The notes: generated from the sequence alone by a model not told the origin. Counted from the stretch's first letter, positions 43,218-54,247 are shown. The stretch: 64,000 bases of DNA from Bedellia somnulentella (GCA_963576735.1 CAUYWD010000300.1:1-64000), one strand, 5' to 3'. Numbers and translations are program-made.

Positions 43218-44084
43218 TTAATAATATTTTTATATTATTAAAAAAAGTAAAAACTCAGTTTTTCTCGTAATTTTTTGCAAATTTATTTGGCATAATATAA
43301 AAAAAAAACGATTGTCGGTTCCATTAAATCACTTCATGGGAATTTAATTATAATTGAGCAGAGTAAAGCCAAAGTTAATCTTTTATGAGGAAAAGGGCAT
43401 ATAAATGCCTATAACTTCTAAACATTATTAATTTCCATTGGAATGACTTTTGAAAATCATGCATGACTACGGTTAGTAGACGATTTTAACCAAAATGTAT
43501 TTATAATTTTAAAGTTTAACAGAGTTTCTTAACTTTTAACGGGTTGAAAATTTCCCAATACCGGAAACTGTTATATTGAGACTAAAACTGGTAACTCATA
43601 GCAAGTATTAGTTTCTACGAAAAGTAATCTAAGAAGTTAAACAACTTTATATGGATTGGTAGTTTACCAGTTTCTTAATATCCGGATCCGGAAAGTAGAT
43701 ACATAAAAATGTATACTATTAATGATTTGGTGATGAAGAAACGAATTTGTTTTTTTGTATCAAAAATTTTGAAGTAAATTATACACAAACTACAACAAAA
43801 TCTAATATATTAAGCAGTTATGACTTCATCAGTATTATACTGATACGAGTTGTTTGTATTGAAAAGGCTATTTTAAACTACTGACTTGAAACTATTCTAC
43901 TCAGGTTATAAGCTACACTTTTTTTGAAGGTAATGAGCTTAGTTTTATTCCAAAAATTATAAGAACTTCTTATGAATTCCGCAAATAGATAGTGAAATTT
44001 GTTTAGCGCTATGAAAATTACTAGTAAAAGCAAATGAAAACAATATTCTACATTATTAAATCCCAGACGTACTGGTACCACTGC
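43218..44084. other. Non-coding, nothing recognised
   Basis: AT-rich DNA without a credible gene or repeat boundary. Confidence 0.4.
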
Positions 44085-44135
44085 CAACCCCTTCGGGGAT
44101 AAACGGCGTGAACGTTTATGTTATGTTTATGTCAT
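44085..44135 (+). mobile_element. tRNA-SINE 3' end
   Basis: CTGCCAACCCCTTCGGGGAT and GGCGTGAACGTTTATGTTAT, only the last 50 bases of the SINE. Confidence 0.7.
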
Positions 44136-44232
44136 TAAAGTAGTAAATATACATACTTCATCATTCAGAAATAACGCATGAATATATATTTTGCTAATAA
44201 TATTTTTTGGTTCAATGAGTAAAAAACCACTT

Positions 44233-44568
44233 ATAGTCCGGTCGACGACAGGTGGTTTCAGATAGAAAAAGGTCGGAATTTAATGAAACTTGGAGATGTT
44301 GTTCAGGGATGGTTAATTAACATTTTGTCAAGTTTTGGACCTCGAGGACCCTGTGCAAAAAGAGGAGGGCGGGGAGAACTGCAAAAATCTCGACCTTTCG
44401 TCAGATTTTCGTCAAATACCCCTTTTCCTTACATCCTACGACAAAAGCGTTCAGAAACATTTTGTAGTACGTAAAATTATCTACAATTTGAGTACTCACG
44501 TATGTCTGTATGTCAATTCCTTACTGAGATATGGCGCTTCGCAGAAAATATTTTTTTCCGAAATTCAT
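44233..44568. repeat. Left long terminal inverted repeat
   Basis: Pairs with 45808-46147. Conserved words are GATGTTGTTCAGGGATGG, GACCTCGAGGACCCTGTGCA and GTTCAGAAACATTTTGTAGT. Some indels separate the arms. Confidence 0.75.
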
Positions 44569-44714
44569 TAAAAATACCTTAAAAAAGCAGAAACCAACCT
44601 TATTTCTTATTTTAATAATAATAATTGTTGTTATTATGGTCTGTAATTTAGAACCCCCCCCCCAATCCCATTGTTCCAGGGTAGGTAAAAAAAGACGTAG
44701 TCCTTTCGTAAACA

Positions 44715-44757
44715 AAATTAATGATATTAACAAAATTAATGATATTAACAAAATTAA
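44715..44757. repeat. 18-bp tandem repeat
   Basis: About 2.5 copies of a unit of form ATTAATGATATTAACAAA. Confidence 0.8.
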
Positions 44758-44839
44758 GGTTTTTACAAAGTATACACTAGAGGCAACAGAGATATTGTTG
44801 AAAGGTCTCTCATACATAGTAGGTACGCATTTGTACTCA

Positions 44840-45800
44840 TTACAGTTCCTGTCGAGATTTTTTAGCCGTTGGTTCTGCTTCTAATTGCTCGTCGTCCTCC
44901 TGCACAATCAGGCTGTTAAGGACGTCCTCGCCGTCGTCGTATTCGTCGATTATGTCTGACGAGTCCTCCTCGTTCAAATCAGTTGCAGGGGCGTTTTCGC
45001 AGGAGTGGCCTGTGCAGTACTTGCACATAGCTGAGCATCTAAGACCTGCTTTCTTGCAGCTGCAAGCTCCGGTGCTACAGCCTTTGCTGCACTTGCAGGA
45101 AACAATTTGGAGGATGTTATCTGGCGCAGCATTTTTCGTTGTGGGGATTGGTAGTACCCCTCGCGTGGTAAGGCTCCAGCCCTAAACTGATGGACGAAGT
45201 TCATTACCTAACCACGCTTGTACTTGCTAGTAAGTGCGGAGGTAGTGGTAATTGGCAGCGTCCCTTGTCGGTGGTAGGCGGGCTAGTTCTAATTTAGCCT
45301 TCGTCACTGATCGTGTAAATAATTGGTACCGCAAGTCGTCAAGGTTGTCATTGTCAATATTGCCTCCATAAACTACTACCAGGAACTTTTCTCCAGCGTC
45401 CTTGATTTGCTGAGGAGTAGCGTTTGATGTAAGAATCGGAGCCACTACTGCAGAGAGGGCGGTATTCTTCATATATGTGCTGCAAATTTTGTTCTTCTCC
45501 AATCCATACGGTGCTGACGTGGTATCCAACCACTCACTGCGTGGAGAAAAAGTATATCTTTGGGAGGAAAGGAACAGGAACTTGGTGAGCAGAGGACACT
45601 AGGACCACCACCTCTTCCACTTTTCTGAAGATGAGATTCAGATGTTCTTTATGGACATGCCCAATGCCGTCAACAGAATAAGTATGTCCACATCTTCAAC
45701 AATAATAATGACGCTGTCGAATCCGCTAGCTTTGGATATGGCGGTGTTGACGATCAACACGTCGGCGTCTTCATGTACTTGCTTCACTTCGATGCTAGCT
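44840..45800 (-). pseudogene. Nuclease-like and Cys-rich protein gene of the long-TIR element
   Basis: On the minus strand, about 45795-45650 reads VKQVHEDADVLIVNTAISKA and SVIIIVEDVDILILLTALGM. About 45535-45227 reads WLDTTSAPYGLEKNKICSTY, GEKFLVVVYGGN, LDDLRYQLFTRS and LPPTRDAANYHYLRTY. About 45218-44840 reads QVQAWLGNELRPSV, a stop, GVLPIPTTKNAAPDNILQIV, then the Cys cluster SCKCSKGCSTGACSCKKAGL with CSAMCKYCTGHSC, and ends in an acidic tail. The DADVLI...VVGxDxDLL pattern resembles a PIN/XPG-like nuclease domain found in large repeated arthropod proteins, with D-T-T-S-A and the Cys-rich C-terminus following. At least one in-frame stop and frame breaks disable it. Position between the long inverted repeats suggests it belongs to that element. 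Confidence 0.6.
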
Positions 45801-45807
45801 CACGCTG

Positions 45808-46147
45808 AATTTCGGAAAAAAATATTTTATGCGAAGCGCCATATCTCAGTAAGGAATTGACATACAGACATATGTGAGTACTCAAATTGTAGATAATTTT
45901 ACGTACTACAAAATGTTTCTGAACGCTTTTGTCGTAGAATGTAAGGAAAAAAGGTAATTGACGAAAAACTGATGAAAGGTCGAGATTTTTGCAGTTCTCT
46001 TCCCCCTCCTCTTTTTGCACAGGGTCCTCGAGGTCCAAAACTTGACAAAATATTAATTAACCATCCCTGAACAACATCTCCAAGTTTCATTAAATTCCGA
46101 CCTTTTTCTACCCAACTCCACTTCTTGCGACTTGTCGACCGGACTAT
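45808..46147. repeat. Right long terminal inverted repeat
   Basis: The reverse complement of 44233-44568 with small indels; the outermost 14 bases match exactly. Confidence 0.75.
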
Positions 46148-46224
46148 CATTACTGAAAATTGCCATTCGCACTACACCTTTCGGTTCTTAGCTAAGAACC
46201 AAAAGGTATATTGCTAGATTTAGA

Positions 46225-46260
46225 TAAGAAGATGGCAGAGCGACGGGGCGTATATAATGA
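46225..46260 (+). mobile_element. tRNA-like fragment
   Basis: ATGGCAGAGCGACGGGGCGT followed by ATA is a 35-base scrap of the tRNA-like body. Confidence 0.5.
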
Positions 46261-46311
46261 CTGGGGAAACAAGAAAATCATCATGTTATTGTACAAATAT
46301 AGGTACTTAAA

Positions 46312-46528
46312 TGCCGTGTAGTGCCGGCTTAGAATGTCGCTACCCCTTTCTACCCACGGGTGTCGTAAGAGGCGACTAAGGGTATTAGGACTTTTTAATG
46401 GATTTTTGGGCGATGCGGTCGGAGACCCATCACTGACAGACAAAAGTGGCTGCGAAATTTATAATCCCTTAGCTCTGGCTACCCCTTTTAGGGAAATATA
46501 GCCGTGAGTATATGTATGTATGTATAGG
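46312..46528 (+). mobile_element. GCCGTGTAGTG-family copy with target duplication
   Basis: Starts GCCGTGTAGTGCCGGCTTAG and ends GTGAGTATATGTATG. TATAGGTACTTAAAT flanks it on both sides (15 bp). A middle segment of about 35 bases is deleted. Confidence 0.85.
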
Positions 46529-46554
46529 TACTTAAATAAACTCAATTTTCTTGA

Positions 46555-46695
46555 CCTTAACATCCAAAAGTTGTCTGGGAGAGTTTGCTTCTAGTACGTA
46601 CCGCCAATCATATTTGTTGTATCTATTTAAAATCATGAAGTGCAATAAAAAAAATCCTCTTTTCTATTCTATGTATGTAATATTTAGGTATTATC
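46555..46695 (+). mobile_element. LINE 3' end fragment
   Basis: AAAGTTGTCTGGGAGAGTTT, CGTACCGCCAATCATATTTG and GAAGTGCAATAAAAAAAATC match the 3' end also found at 63830-63955. Confidence 0.45.
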
Positions 46696-46879
46696 CAAGA
46701 AATGTGGGTTTGAACAGGGTCGGACATAAATAAATTCAATAAAAGTCGAACGAAGCGCAGTGGAGCGAGGTTTTTTATAGCTACTTTCTACCAGCCGAGT
46801 CAGAAATTCCATCGTGATTTTTGAATTTAGTCCAAATACATTTATTTAGATGAACTAAGTTAATTTCATCATGTAATAT

Positions 46880-47269
46880 AAATCACTGTATCTTCCTGTG
46901 GAAGTCTACTAAGATTATTGGTGCTTTTTGAGTGATTGTTTGGCGATGTAGCAGGAATATCATCACCAATTATCTTTATTTGCAATGTTTCCTTTACTTT
47001 TGTCTTTTCCAAAGACATATGTGTGGTTAATGTATCATGGTTGTTAACGGTGAGAGAAAACATCGTGACGAAACCCACATGGCTGAGTTGTACTTAGTCT
47101 TGTGACAGTGTATTCGTACAAAACGGCGATAGGCCTGCCCCCTATCACGTGAGTACACTGTCCATGCAAAACGTGGGTACTCTGAACACCAGGTGACAAA
47201 GTCACGTGATGTTCAGAAGTATTAGTACCTCTGCCAACCCCTTCGGGGATATTCGGTTATGTTCCTTTA
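46880..47269 (+). mobile_element. Diverged SINE-like fragment and a tRNA-SINE body
   Basis: Positions 46880-46985 are a diverged GCCGTGTAGTG-family piece. Positions 46995-47269 are the tRNA-SINE from the ACATATGTGTGGTTAATGTA part to CTTCGGGGATATTCGG. The tRNA-like head and the TATGT tail are missing or short. Confidence 0.7.
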
Positions 47270-47280
47270 CTTGACTTACA

Positions 47281-47503
47281 AAAGTACGTAGAAGAGGTAG
47301 TCAAAGCTTCAGAATATAAATTTCCTCAGCCACTTTTAGAAGTTAGTTGGAAAAAAAAAGAAAAATTAAGGTTATTAGTGGTGGGTCAATCAACCCCATC
47401 GCCTAAAAATCATTTAAAAATTTCTAATACCCTTATTCGCCTCTTGCAAACACTCTCGGGATGAAATGGGATAGTACTTTTCTAAGCCGACACTACACAG
47501 CTT
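47281..47503 (-). mobile_element. GCCGTGTAGTG-family copy
   Basis: From GTACGTAGAAGAGGTAGTCA to AGCCGACACTACACAGC, diverged. Confidence 0.65.
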
Positions 47504-48585
47504 TCACTTTCAATCGGTTGAGATATAGTTGGGATATCTATTTCTTCAAAAACAAAGTTACCATTTTTTCGGGATTTATAGCTGTGACTGGTTGACAAGA
47601 ATTTCAGTGAAGAATGTAAAACAACTAAGATTTTCTTACGTAGAATAATTGCAATAGCAACTATCTAAAATACTACAGACCCACAAACTTTTTTTGTCCA
47701 ACACGGCTGAATTAGAACTACTGTCGCCATTTTGAAATTTCAAACTGTCATTGTCAATTAGCTCTAACTAAATAAAAGATATAGTGTGACCTACGTATTT
47801 AATAAATTATCATTTTCTTATTAATATTTTTTGTAATAGATATTTTTTTTATAGATAATTGTAAATTTGTATAATGTTTCTTTGCTTATTAAATAAATGA
47901 TTTTCATTCAAGTATTCAATGTAAAAATTTGCTAAAATTATTGTATTAAAAACTGTCTTTGTGAACGTAGGCTAACACCGTCTGCAAAGTTGTGCAAACA
48001 TGACTATGGCGGTGCGGGTTGCGGGAAGTGGGGAAATGCTCCCCAAATAAGATTCACTTCGTATACACAGCTGTGTGGGATCTATTCCTTTTATATATAT
48101 GATATACCAATATGTCATTTCTTAAGTCATAATAGGCTTTTTGACTTGACTGACTTACTTGACTTGATTAGTCGACTGAATAGGTGATTAAGGGCCGGCG
48201 CTGACTGCCGGCATGGCATGGCAAAGGATTTTGGTACAGATATAGCATTTTTAATCTTATTACCATTAGTATAGAATTCATTTTACTTTATTTTGACACA
48301 ACGATGCCGACGTTCTGTCCTACCGTTATTATTATTTCGGGAACACTTTTAGCTTCTCGCCTCTCCCATGGCCGAAACAGAAAATTAGAATTTTAAATGG
48401 GAGAGGCGCTACTCCCCAACAAGAGCACAGTCGGTCGGGGTCAGGGAGTCAGGTTCAAGAACCGACGGACGATCCTAGCCGTATCGAGCAGCACCGCTTT
48501 CTGCATCTGTGCTGGAACCGACACGCCACAGAAATCCAACCGCCTCAAGTTGGTATTATTATTATTATTATTACTTTCTACGTTA
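47504..48585. other. Non-coding, nothing recognised
   Basis: No credible gene. A (TTA)n run ends it (48557-48572). Confidence 0.4.
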
Positions 48586-48764
48586 ACGGTGAGGGAAAAC
48601 ATCGTGAGGAAACCCACATGGCTGAGTTGTACTTAGTCATGTGACAGTGTATTCGTACAAAACGGCGATAGGCCTGCCCCCTATCACGTGAGTACACTGT
48701 CCATGCAAAACGTGGGTACTCTGAATACCGGGTGACAAAGTCACGTGATGTTCAGAAGTATTAG

Positions 48765-49372
48765 CAGGCATCCGTCACTCCATGTACTTGCGCGCTATAA
48801 TTACCTACCGCCCGGCCGAACGGTCTCGGGCCACCGGAGGCCTTAGTTCAGTGCGGTTGTCGCGAGCGAGCGGAGCGCATGAACGTTGTTATATTTTAAT
48901 AAGTTTCTAAGTATTTAATTCGTTCGCACGCGTACCTACGATGCCGTCTGGTACATTATGTGCTGTAGATGGGTGCAAATCAAGTAAAAAAAAGAGATAA
49001 ACACCTAGCATTTTTATTAGCATTAATTATGTTCTTAGATAGATAGATTGCATAGTACAGCTCTAAAGTATAAAAAAAAAACAAAAAAAAAATTGTACTG
49101 CCACATACAAGTCAGAACATATAATAAAATAAATATTCACGGTTCTCAATAACATCGACACAAAAAGTTATGTTATTTTAATTTTATCGAAGTGGCAGCC
49201 CTGCGGTTGGTATCGGATCGCGCGGTGCGAAGCAACCACAACTATACGCTTGAGCATTAAGGCACATTTTAGATTGCAGTGGTTGCTGACGCGACGGAGT
49301 AGGCTATTATAGCAGTAGGTATTGGAAATTTTCTATGAAGTGAAGTATCTGGTAAGTATTCAGTAATCTGTG
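48765..49372 (+). mobile_element. 608-bp insertion with THAP exon (third P-like family)
   Basis: It is flanked by GTATTAG at 48758-48764 and 49373-49379; an eighth base would mismatch. It starts CAGGCATCCGTCACTCC and ends AATCTGTG. A CA...TG edge and a THAP start fit the P superfamily, but I could not find clear inverted termini. The 5' third is GC-rich, unlike its surroundings. Confidence 0.65.
48941..49000 (+). pseudogene. THAP first exon, third family
   Basis: MPSGTLCAVDGCKSSKKKR and a stop. The C-AVDG-C pair after a short N-terminus is the start of a THAP domain. A GT at AAATCAAGTAAAA is a possible donor. No second exon is visible in the insertion. Confidence 0.55.
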
Positions 49373-49599
49373 GTATTAGTACCTCTGCCAACCCCTTCGG
49401 GGATATTCGGCGTGAACGTTTATGTTATTATGTTATGTTATATTACTTTCCGTAATTAAAAACTTGTTTCCTGAATGGTTTTAAGTGGTTTGGGGCCACC
49501 AATAATATCTACTTCGAAAGCAGGAAGATAGGCTTATCTTGGTCATATATAAGCATTCCTTAAGTTTTATATTGGAATGATCAGGCAAAACCAAATTGA

Positions 49600-50520
49600 T
49601 ATTATTTATATGGTTAACTGATTTTATTAGCGGACATTAATTGTTTGAGTAATTCTATTTTGGTATCTGATTTGACATAATTAATCGTCAAACTGTTTGT
49701 AGTTGTATCGGGTAACCATTTTATATGGGGGTAGTTAAAGTCTCCCAATATTATTGTCTTGGTATCAGCATTTTGAAAGCAAGACAAATTATCTTAACAA
49801 TTATTAAACCATAATTTGAATGTTTTTGTTCATGAAAACCTCATATCGGGATTATTACTAATAAATAAAAGATACATAAAGGAAAGTAAAATTTCGACAC
49901 GGGAGAAAATAAAAAAAAAAAAATCTTTCCTTTATTTATTAGTAATAATTCCCACATGAGGTTTTTATGAACAAAAACATTCAAATTATGTGATAGTTAG
50001 GCTATCTCAAAATTTGCATTCTATCTGAAAAGTTAGACAAGTGGCCTTCCGAATTTTTAAAAAATCGGAGGTAGGGAACGCAAACACTACTTAAAAGTGT
50101 AAAATAAACAAAGGATAGAAGAATTTTGCACTGGCAGCCATTGACACGGTGGTAGCTCAATTGGCAGAGCGACGGGGTCGTATACCCGAGGTCGCGGGTT
50201 CGATTCCCGCCTATGTCGAAATTTTTCTTTCCTTTATTTATTAAATATTAAACCAGTTTTATAGTTGTCACTTGTTAAATCGGGCGGCAAGTAAACTAAG
50301 GAAAGCATGTAGTTCACTTTCAGTAAATGATTGTAAACCGTTATCCACAGGTCCTCAAATTCACTCTCTAAATTTAGGCAACGCGTAAATGTAAAGGTTT
50401 TTTTAACAGCTATTAGTATACCCCCTCCAGAGGTTTTGAGGAACATGGTATCGTCACTATCTCTACATATAACTATGTACCCTGTCGTCGATCAATTCAA
50501 GATTGCTGTTAATGCTAGAC
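49600..50520 (-). pseudogene. LINE endonuclease domain, split
   Basis: On the minus strand, 50450-50256 reads FLKTSGGGILIAVKKTFTFT, SEFEDLWITVYNH and MLSLVYLPPDLTSDNY. 49800-49610 reads IILGDFNYPHIKWLPDTTTN. These are motifs of the apurinic-type endonuclease of CR1/jockey LINEs. A tRNA-like repeat at 49813-50245 separates them. Confidence 0.7.
49813..50245 (+). mobile_element. Palindromic tRNA-like repeat with 10-bp target duplication
   Basis: TATTAAACCA flanks it at 49803-49812 and 50246-50255. A hairpin of two arms of about 65 bp (49818-49887 and 49921-49985) comes first, then a spacer, then a plus-strand tRNA-like unit at 50143-50217 and the tail GAAATTTTTCTTTCC. It is inserted in a LINE endonuclease gene. 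Confidence 0.85.
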
Positions 50521-50710
50521 CATTCACTAATCATAATAAAATGTTACTTAATTATTAGTAATAGAACGTCATTACAAAAACATATTTTGTAACTAAATAC
50601 TATACATACTGTACATATGAGGCCTCAAAGTCGCCGTCTATAATATATACTTATAGCTCTTATTTATATACTTAAATGGTTAAATTTTTGAGCAAAGTCT
50701 ATACATTAAT

Positions 50711-50937
50711 TAACGACGACCTCGGAGGACACATTTGGATCAAATAGAAAATGTGCTCAAAAAGGCAGGTGTCCGCAGTATGAAGAATAAAAGAGCATGT
50801 ATGAAAAGATTGATGGATGTAAACGAAGCCAGAGAGGTTTGCCAGGATCGTACAAAGTGGCGATCGATAGTCTCTGCCTACCCCAATGGGAACTAACGGC
50901 GTGAGAATATGTATGTATGTATGTATGTATGTATTAA
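50711..50937 (+). mobile_element. 5'-truncated RTE LINE
   Basis: The open frame ends EVCQDRTKWRSIVSAYPNGN. The 3' end is AATGGGAACTAACGGCGTGA, then (TATG)n. ATTAATTAA flanks both sides (9 bp). Confidence 0.8.
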
Positions 50938-50984
50938 TTAAAAGAAACTTTAAGGAATACACAATTCGCACACTATAAGTGAAC

Positions 50985-51104
50985 AGCTGTGAGTGTCTAA
51001 TGGGTAGAACTACCGCCTGTTAATACAAACAGGCATGAGTTCAAATCCCTGGTCGGGACCAAATTGTATTTTCTTAAAAGTCATATGTGTGGTTAATATA
51101 TCAC
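50985..51104 (+). mobile_element. tRNA-SINE head, 3' truncated
   Basis: GTGTCTAATGGGTAGAACTA and GAGTTCAAATCCCTGGTCGG are A- and B-boxes, followed by CATATGTGTGGTTAATATAT. Confidence 0.65.
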
Positions 51105-51955
51105 TTACTGTAATTAATTTTAATTTTCTTAGTCTAATGATATTTTCCCCCCATAGTTTTACCAGCATAAATATTACGTATCATTGAACACTTTTTAAAT
51201 CATATTTTACGTTTGTAGGTGAACCAGGGGTCACCATAATCGGCTGGTATTAATTTTCACGTAGATTAATGGCAGCAAAATCAATAAATATCCCTTAGGT
51301 TTTATTTTATTCTAAGGCTTGAAACGTCTAATTCCAACTAATTAAGCAAAACTTACATCATGGAAGTATTACTTAAATTATTGAGCTCTCTCTCTCCCTC
51401 TTTTTGGGATAAATTGCTGAGAGTTAAAAAAAAATAAGATCGACTTAAATGCTACTTTATGTTAAGAGTACCCACTTTTGTTGGGGCAGTCAGTTATAAG
51501 TTATCGGTCTATAAAAATCGATGTCACATGACTAAATATTACTCAGTCAAGTGTATTACCTCACAATATTTTTCCGAACCGTCCGTCTTAAATCAATTTG
51601 AGCCGAAATTAAGGGCCATTCCTAAAGATTATACTCGTAATTACTTTATTTTTACCCAAATTAGGGTCACCAAAAATAAGCCCTCCTAAAATTTTCATCT
51701 TCACCTATTTTCCCTTTCTAAGTGTGTGTGTGTATACTAGTGTGTGTTTGTGTACACATTACCAAAAAGGAGGCAACGTTTGCCATTGGTCGGGTCATGT
51801 CGACTGATTTCGGGTATGTTTTTAATTTGTTGCGGTTAAAGGTCTTAATTATGTTTCATCATGGATTAAGTTCTTTGTTTGATTAGGAACATTGTTTCGC
51901 AAAGTCGATTTTGGGTTGAACAACGATTTCACACTTCCCACAAATAATATAGTAA
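51105..51955. other. Mostly unassigned, one SINE scrap
   Basis: Around 51465-51560 a minus-strand, strongly diverged tRNA-SINE fragment is possible (ATGTCACATGACTAAATATT). A (TG)n run lies at 51722-51755. Confidence 0.35.
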
Positions 51956-51956
51956 T

Positions 51957-52410
51957 GCCGTGTAGTGCCGGCTTAGAATGTCACTACCCCTTTCTACCCA
52001 CGGGTGTTGTAAGAGGCGACTAGGGGTATATCTTTTTAAAGTGGTTTTTTGCGATGCGGTTGGAGACCCATCACCAACGATACTTTCTTTCCACCATCTA
52101 GTCCTATATCAACTTCCAAATGTCGCCGAGGAATTTCTGGCTCTGAAGCTCTGGTTACACTTTTTGGGATTTACATACATACATACATATACTCACGGCG
52201 ATAATTCCCTAGAAGGGGTAGCCAGAGCCAAGGAATCATAAATTCCTCAGCCACTTTTGGAAGTTGAGTGGGGAAAAGGCGGTAAAATAAGGTTTTTGGT
52301 GATGGGTCTCCAACCGCATCGCCTAAAAATCCAATAAAAATCGCCAATACCCTTAGTCGCTTCTTACGACACCCGTGGGTAAAAAGGGGTAGCGACATCC
52401 TAAGCCGGCA
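51957..52410. mobile_element. Head-to-head pair of GCCGTGTAGTG-family copies
   Basis: A plus copy (51957-52168) and a minus copy (52169-52410) meet at their (TATG)n/(CATA)n ends in ACATACATACATACATATAC. This forms an inverted repeat of about 450 bp that could fold into a long hairpin. Confidence 0.75.
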
Positions 52411-52696
52411 CTACACGGATTGGAATTTATGACCCTTTTTTATAACTCTAGTACAAAACTCTCCTCCCCTAAAAATAAAAATCTGGATTCCTACGCACAC
52501 TACTGTAAGTAGTATGCTGAATTTGACAAAATTTGATTCAACACTGTATTGAAACGAGACAGCAAGATTTATAGCTTTATTTTTTTGTATAAAAACTGCA
52601 AATTAATACCAAGAAGCCTAGAACGAAAGTTATTTTATCGTTGCTCTGTCGGTTAGAATGAGATAAAAAATAAACTGATAGAGATAGCTGCAGTAA

Positions 52697-52823
52697 AGCA
52701 CGAGCCGTGTTTAGACTAGTTATCGCGTGGGATAAAGCAGCCATCTCTTACGCACTTACTTAGTATCATATACTACCATCTTATTCTAACCGTTATCGTG
52801 TCGATAAAATAGGGCTCGTGCTT
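52697..52823. mobile_element. MITE-like repeat, AAGCACGAGC termini
   Basis: AAGCACGAGCC at the left is inverted at the right (GGCTCGTGCTT). The same unit is in opposite orientation at 62335-62462. No coding. Confidence 0.65.
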
Positions 52824-53168
52824 GCCCTTATGGGCAGGAAAGGTTGCCTATAATCGGCATACAAGAAATGCTTGTACACTTTTTAAATACTTGCAGTTTT
52901 TGGACATTATATTTGTAGGTCATTCCCGATTTTTATATACAAGGAAGGGAATGCTTGAACAATAAGCTCTCTTTGATCACCGCACTATCAACCGTTCGTA
53001 GTAGTTCAACCTCTAGAGCTTCCGTTTATTTGTGTACTGCGTATGGCTAGACTTAATGATAACTTAGACTATAGGCTTAGGTTGTTCAAATTAACATGCA
53101 TTGTCACCTAAACCTAATGAGCATGTCAAATTTGTTGATAGGAATGATGCCTAAAAATATTTTAACAT

Positions 53169-53688
53169 ACAAGAAATGTTTAAAGATATTTTATTATTCC
53201 CTGAAATACTAATACTCTGGAGGTTTTTACACCTATATGAAATGTTTTTTTTTGTGATTGGTCAAAATGTCTATATAAACATATAATGGGATACCTGAAT
53301 TATACATACATACATACATATACTCACGGCTGTAAATCCCTACAAGGGGTAGCCAGAACTGAGGAACTAGAAGTTCCTCGGCCACTTTTGGAAAGTAGAG
53401 TGGGGAAAAGATGGTAAAAATAAAGGTTGTTGGTGATGGGTCTCCAACCGCATCGCCCAAAAATCCCTTAATAGCCCCAATATCGTTAGTCGCCTCTTAC
53501 GTACACCCACCGGAAGGAATGGGGTAGTGCTATTCTAAGCCGACACTACACAGCAGATGTTTAAAGATATTTTATTATTCCCTGAAATACCAATACTCTG
53601 GAGGTTTTTACACCTATATGAAATGTATTTTTTTGTGATTGGTCAAAATATCTTTATAAACACATAATGGGATACCTGAATTGTATCC
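53169..53688. mobile_element. SINE-like copy flanked by about 130-bp direct repeats
   Basis: The minus-strand GCCGTGTAGTG-family copy (about 53305-53556) is bounded by two near-identical stretches, 53169-53304 and 53559-53688. Both run from ATGTTTAAAGATATTTTATT to GGGATACCTGAATT. No other sequence intervenes. Confidence 0.85.
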
Positions 53689-53728
53689 AATTTAAATCGA
53701 ATAATTTATATACTAAAAATATTTCTTT

Positions 53729-53975
53729 GCCGTGTAGTGGCTTAGAATGTGGCTACCCCCTCCTACCAACCACGGGTATTGTAAGAGGCGACTAAGGCTC
53801 TTATAATGGTTTTCTGGCGATGCGGTTGGAGACCCATCACCAACCATACTTTATTTCTACCATCTTGTCCCTATCAACTTCCAAATGTAGCTAAGGAGTT
53901 TCTAGTTTAAAGCTCTGGCTACCACTTTTTTGGATTTATGGCCGTCAGATTAATATGTATGTATGCATTTATATA
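53729..53975 (+). mobile_element. GCCGTGTAGTG-family copy
   Basis: GCCGTGTAGTGGCTTAGAAT to ATGGCCGTCAGATTAATATG, moderately diverged. Confidence 0.7.
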
Positions 53976-54179
53976 TCAAAAACATTCCTAACCAATACTA
54001 AGATTACGATACCTAAATAATAATACAGATAACAGTGATTCCCACACTAAGCGGGGCAGGGCAATCATATTTAGTTTTACAATTAACTACAATTAAATTA
54101 GAGATTACATTTCAATATTAAAACTAAAACAAAAAAAATACAACTAAGAATGTTCATGCAGGTAAATGTTTGTGTGTAT

Positions 54180-54183
<4 letters not shown>

Positions 54184-54247
<64 letters not shown>

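Larger units (their letters stand above)
44233..46147 (-). mobile_element. DNA transposon relic with 340-bp inverted termini
   Basis: The left terminus, starting ATAGTCCGGTCGAC, is inverted at the right end, GTCGACCGGACTAT. The inverted repeats cover 44233-44568 and about 45808-46147. The centre holds a decayed gene on the minus strand and short repeats. No convincing target duplication was found (CACTT left, CATTA right). Long termini would suit MuDR- or Maverick-like superfamilies, but no transposase or integrase is visible, so the class is open. Confidence 0.75.
48586..49440 (+). mobile_element. tRNA-SINE split by a THAP-bearing insertion
   Basis: 48586-48764 reads AACGGTGAGGGAAAACATCG to TGTTCAGAAGTATTAG. 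It resumes at 49373 with GTATTAGTACCTCTGCCAAC and ends in a TATGT-type tail. The break occurs exactly at GTATTAG, which is duplicated. Confidence 0.85.

Noticed and set aside
44531..44884. 117-codon ORF over the left long inverted repeat
   Set aside because: It reads through the terminal repeat and an 18-bp tandem repeat; no family resemblance.
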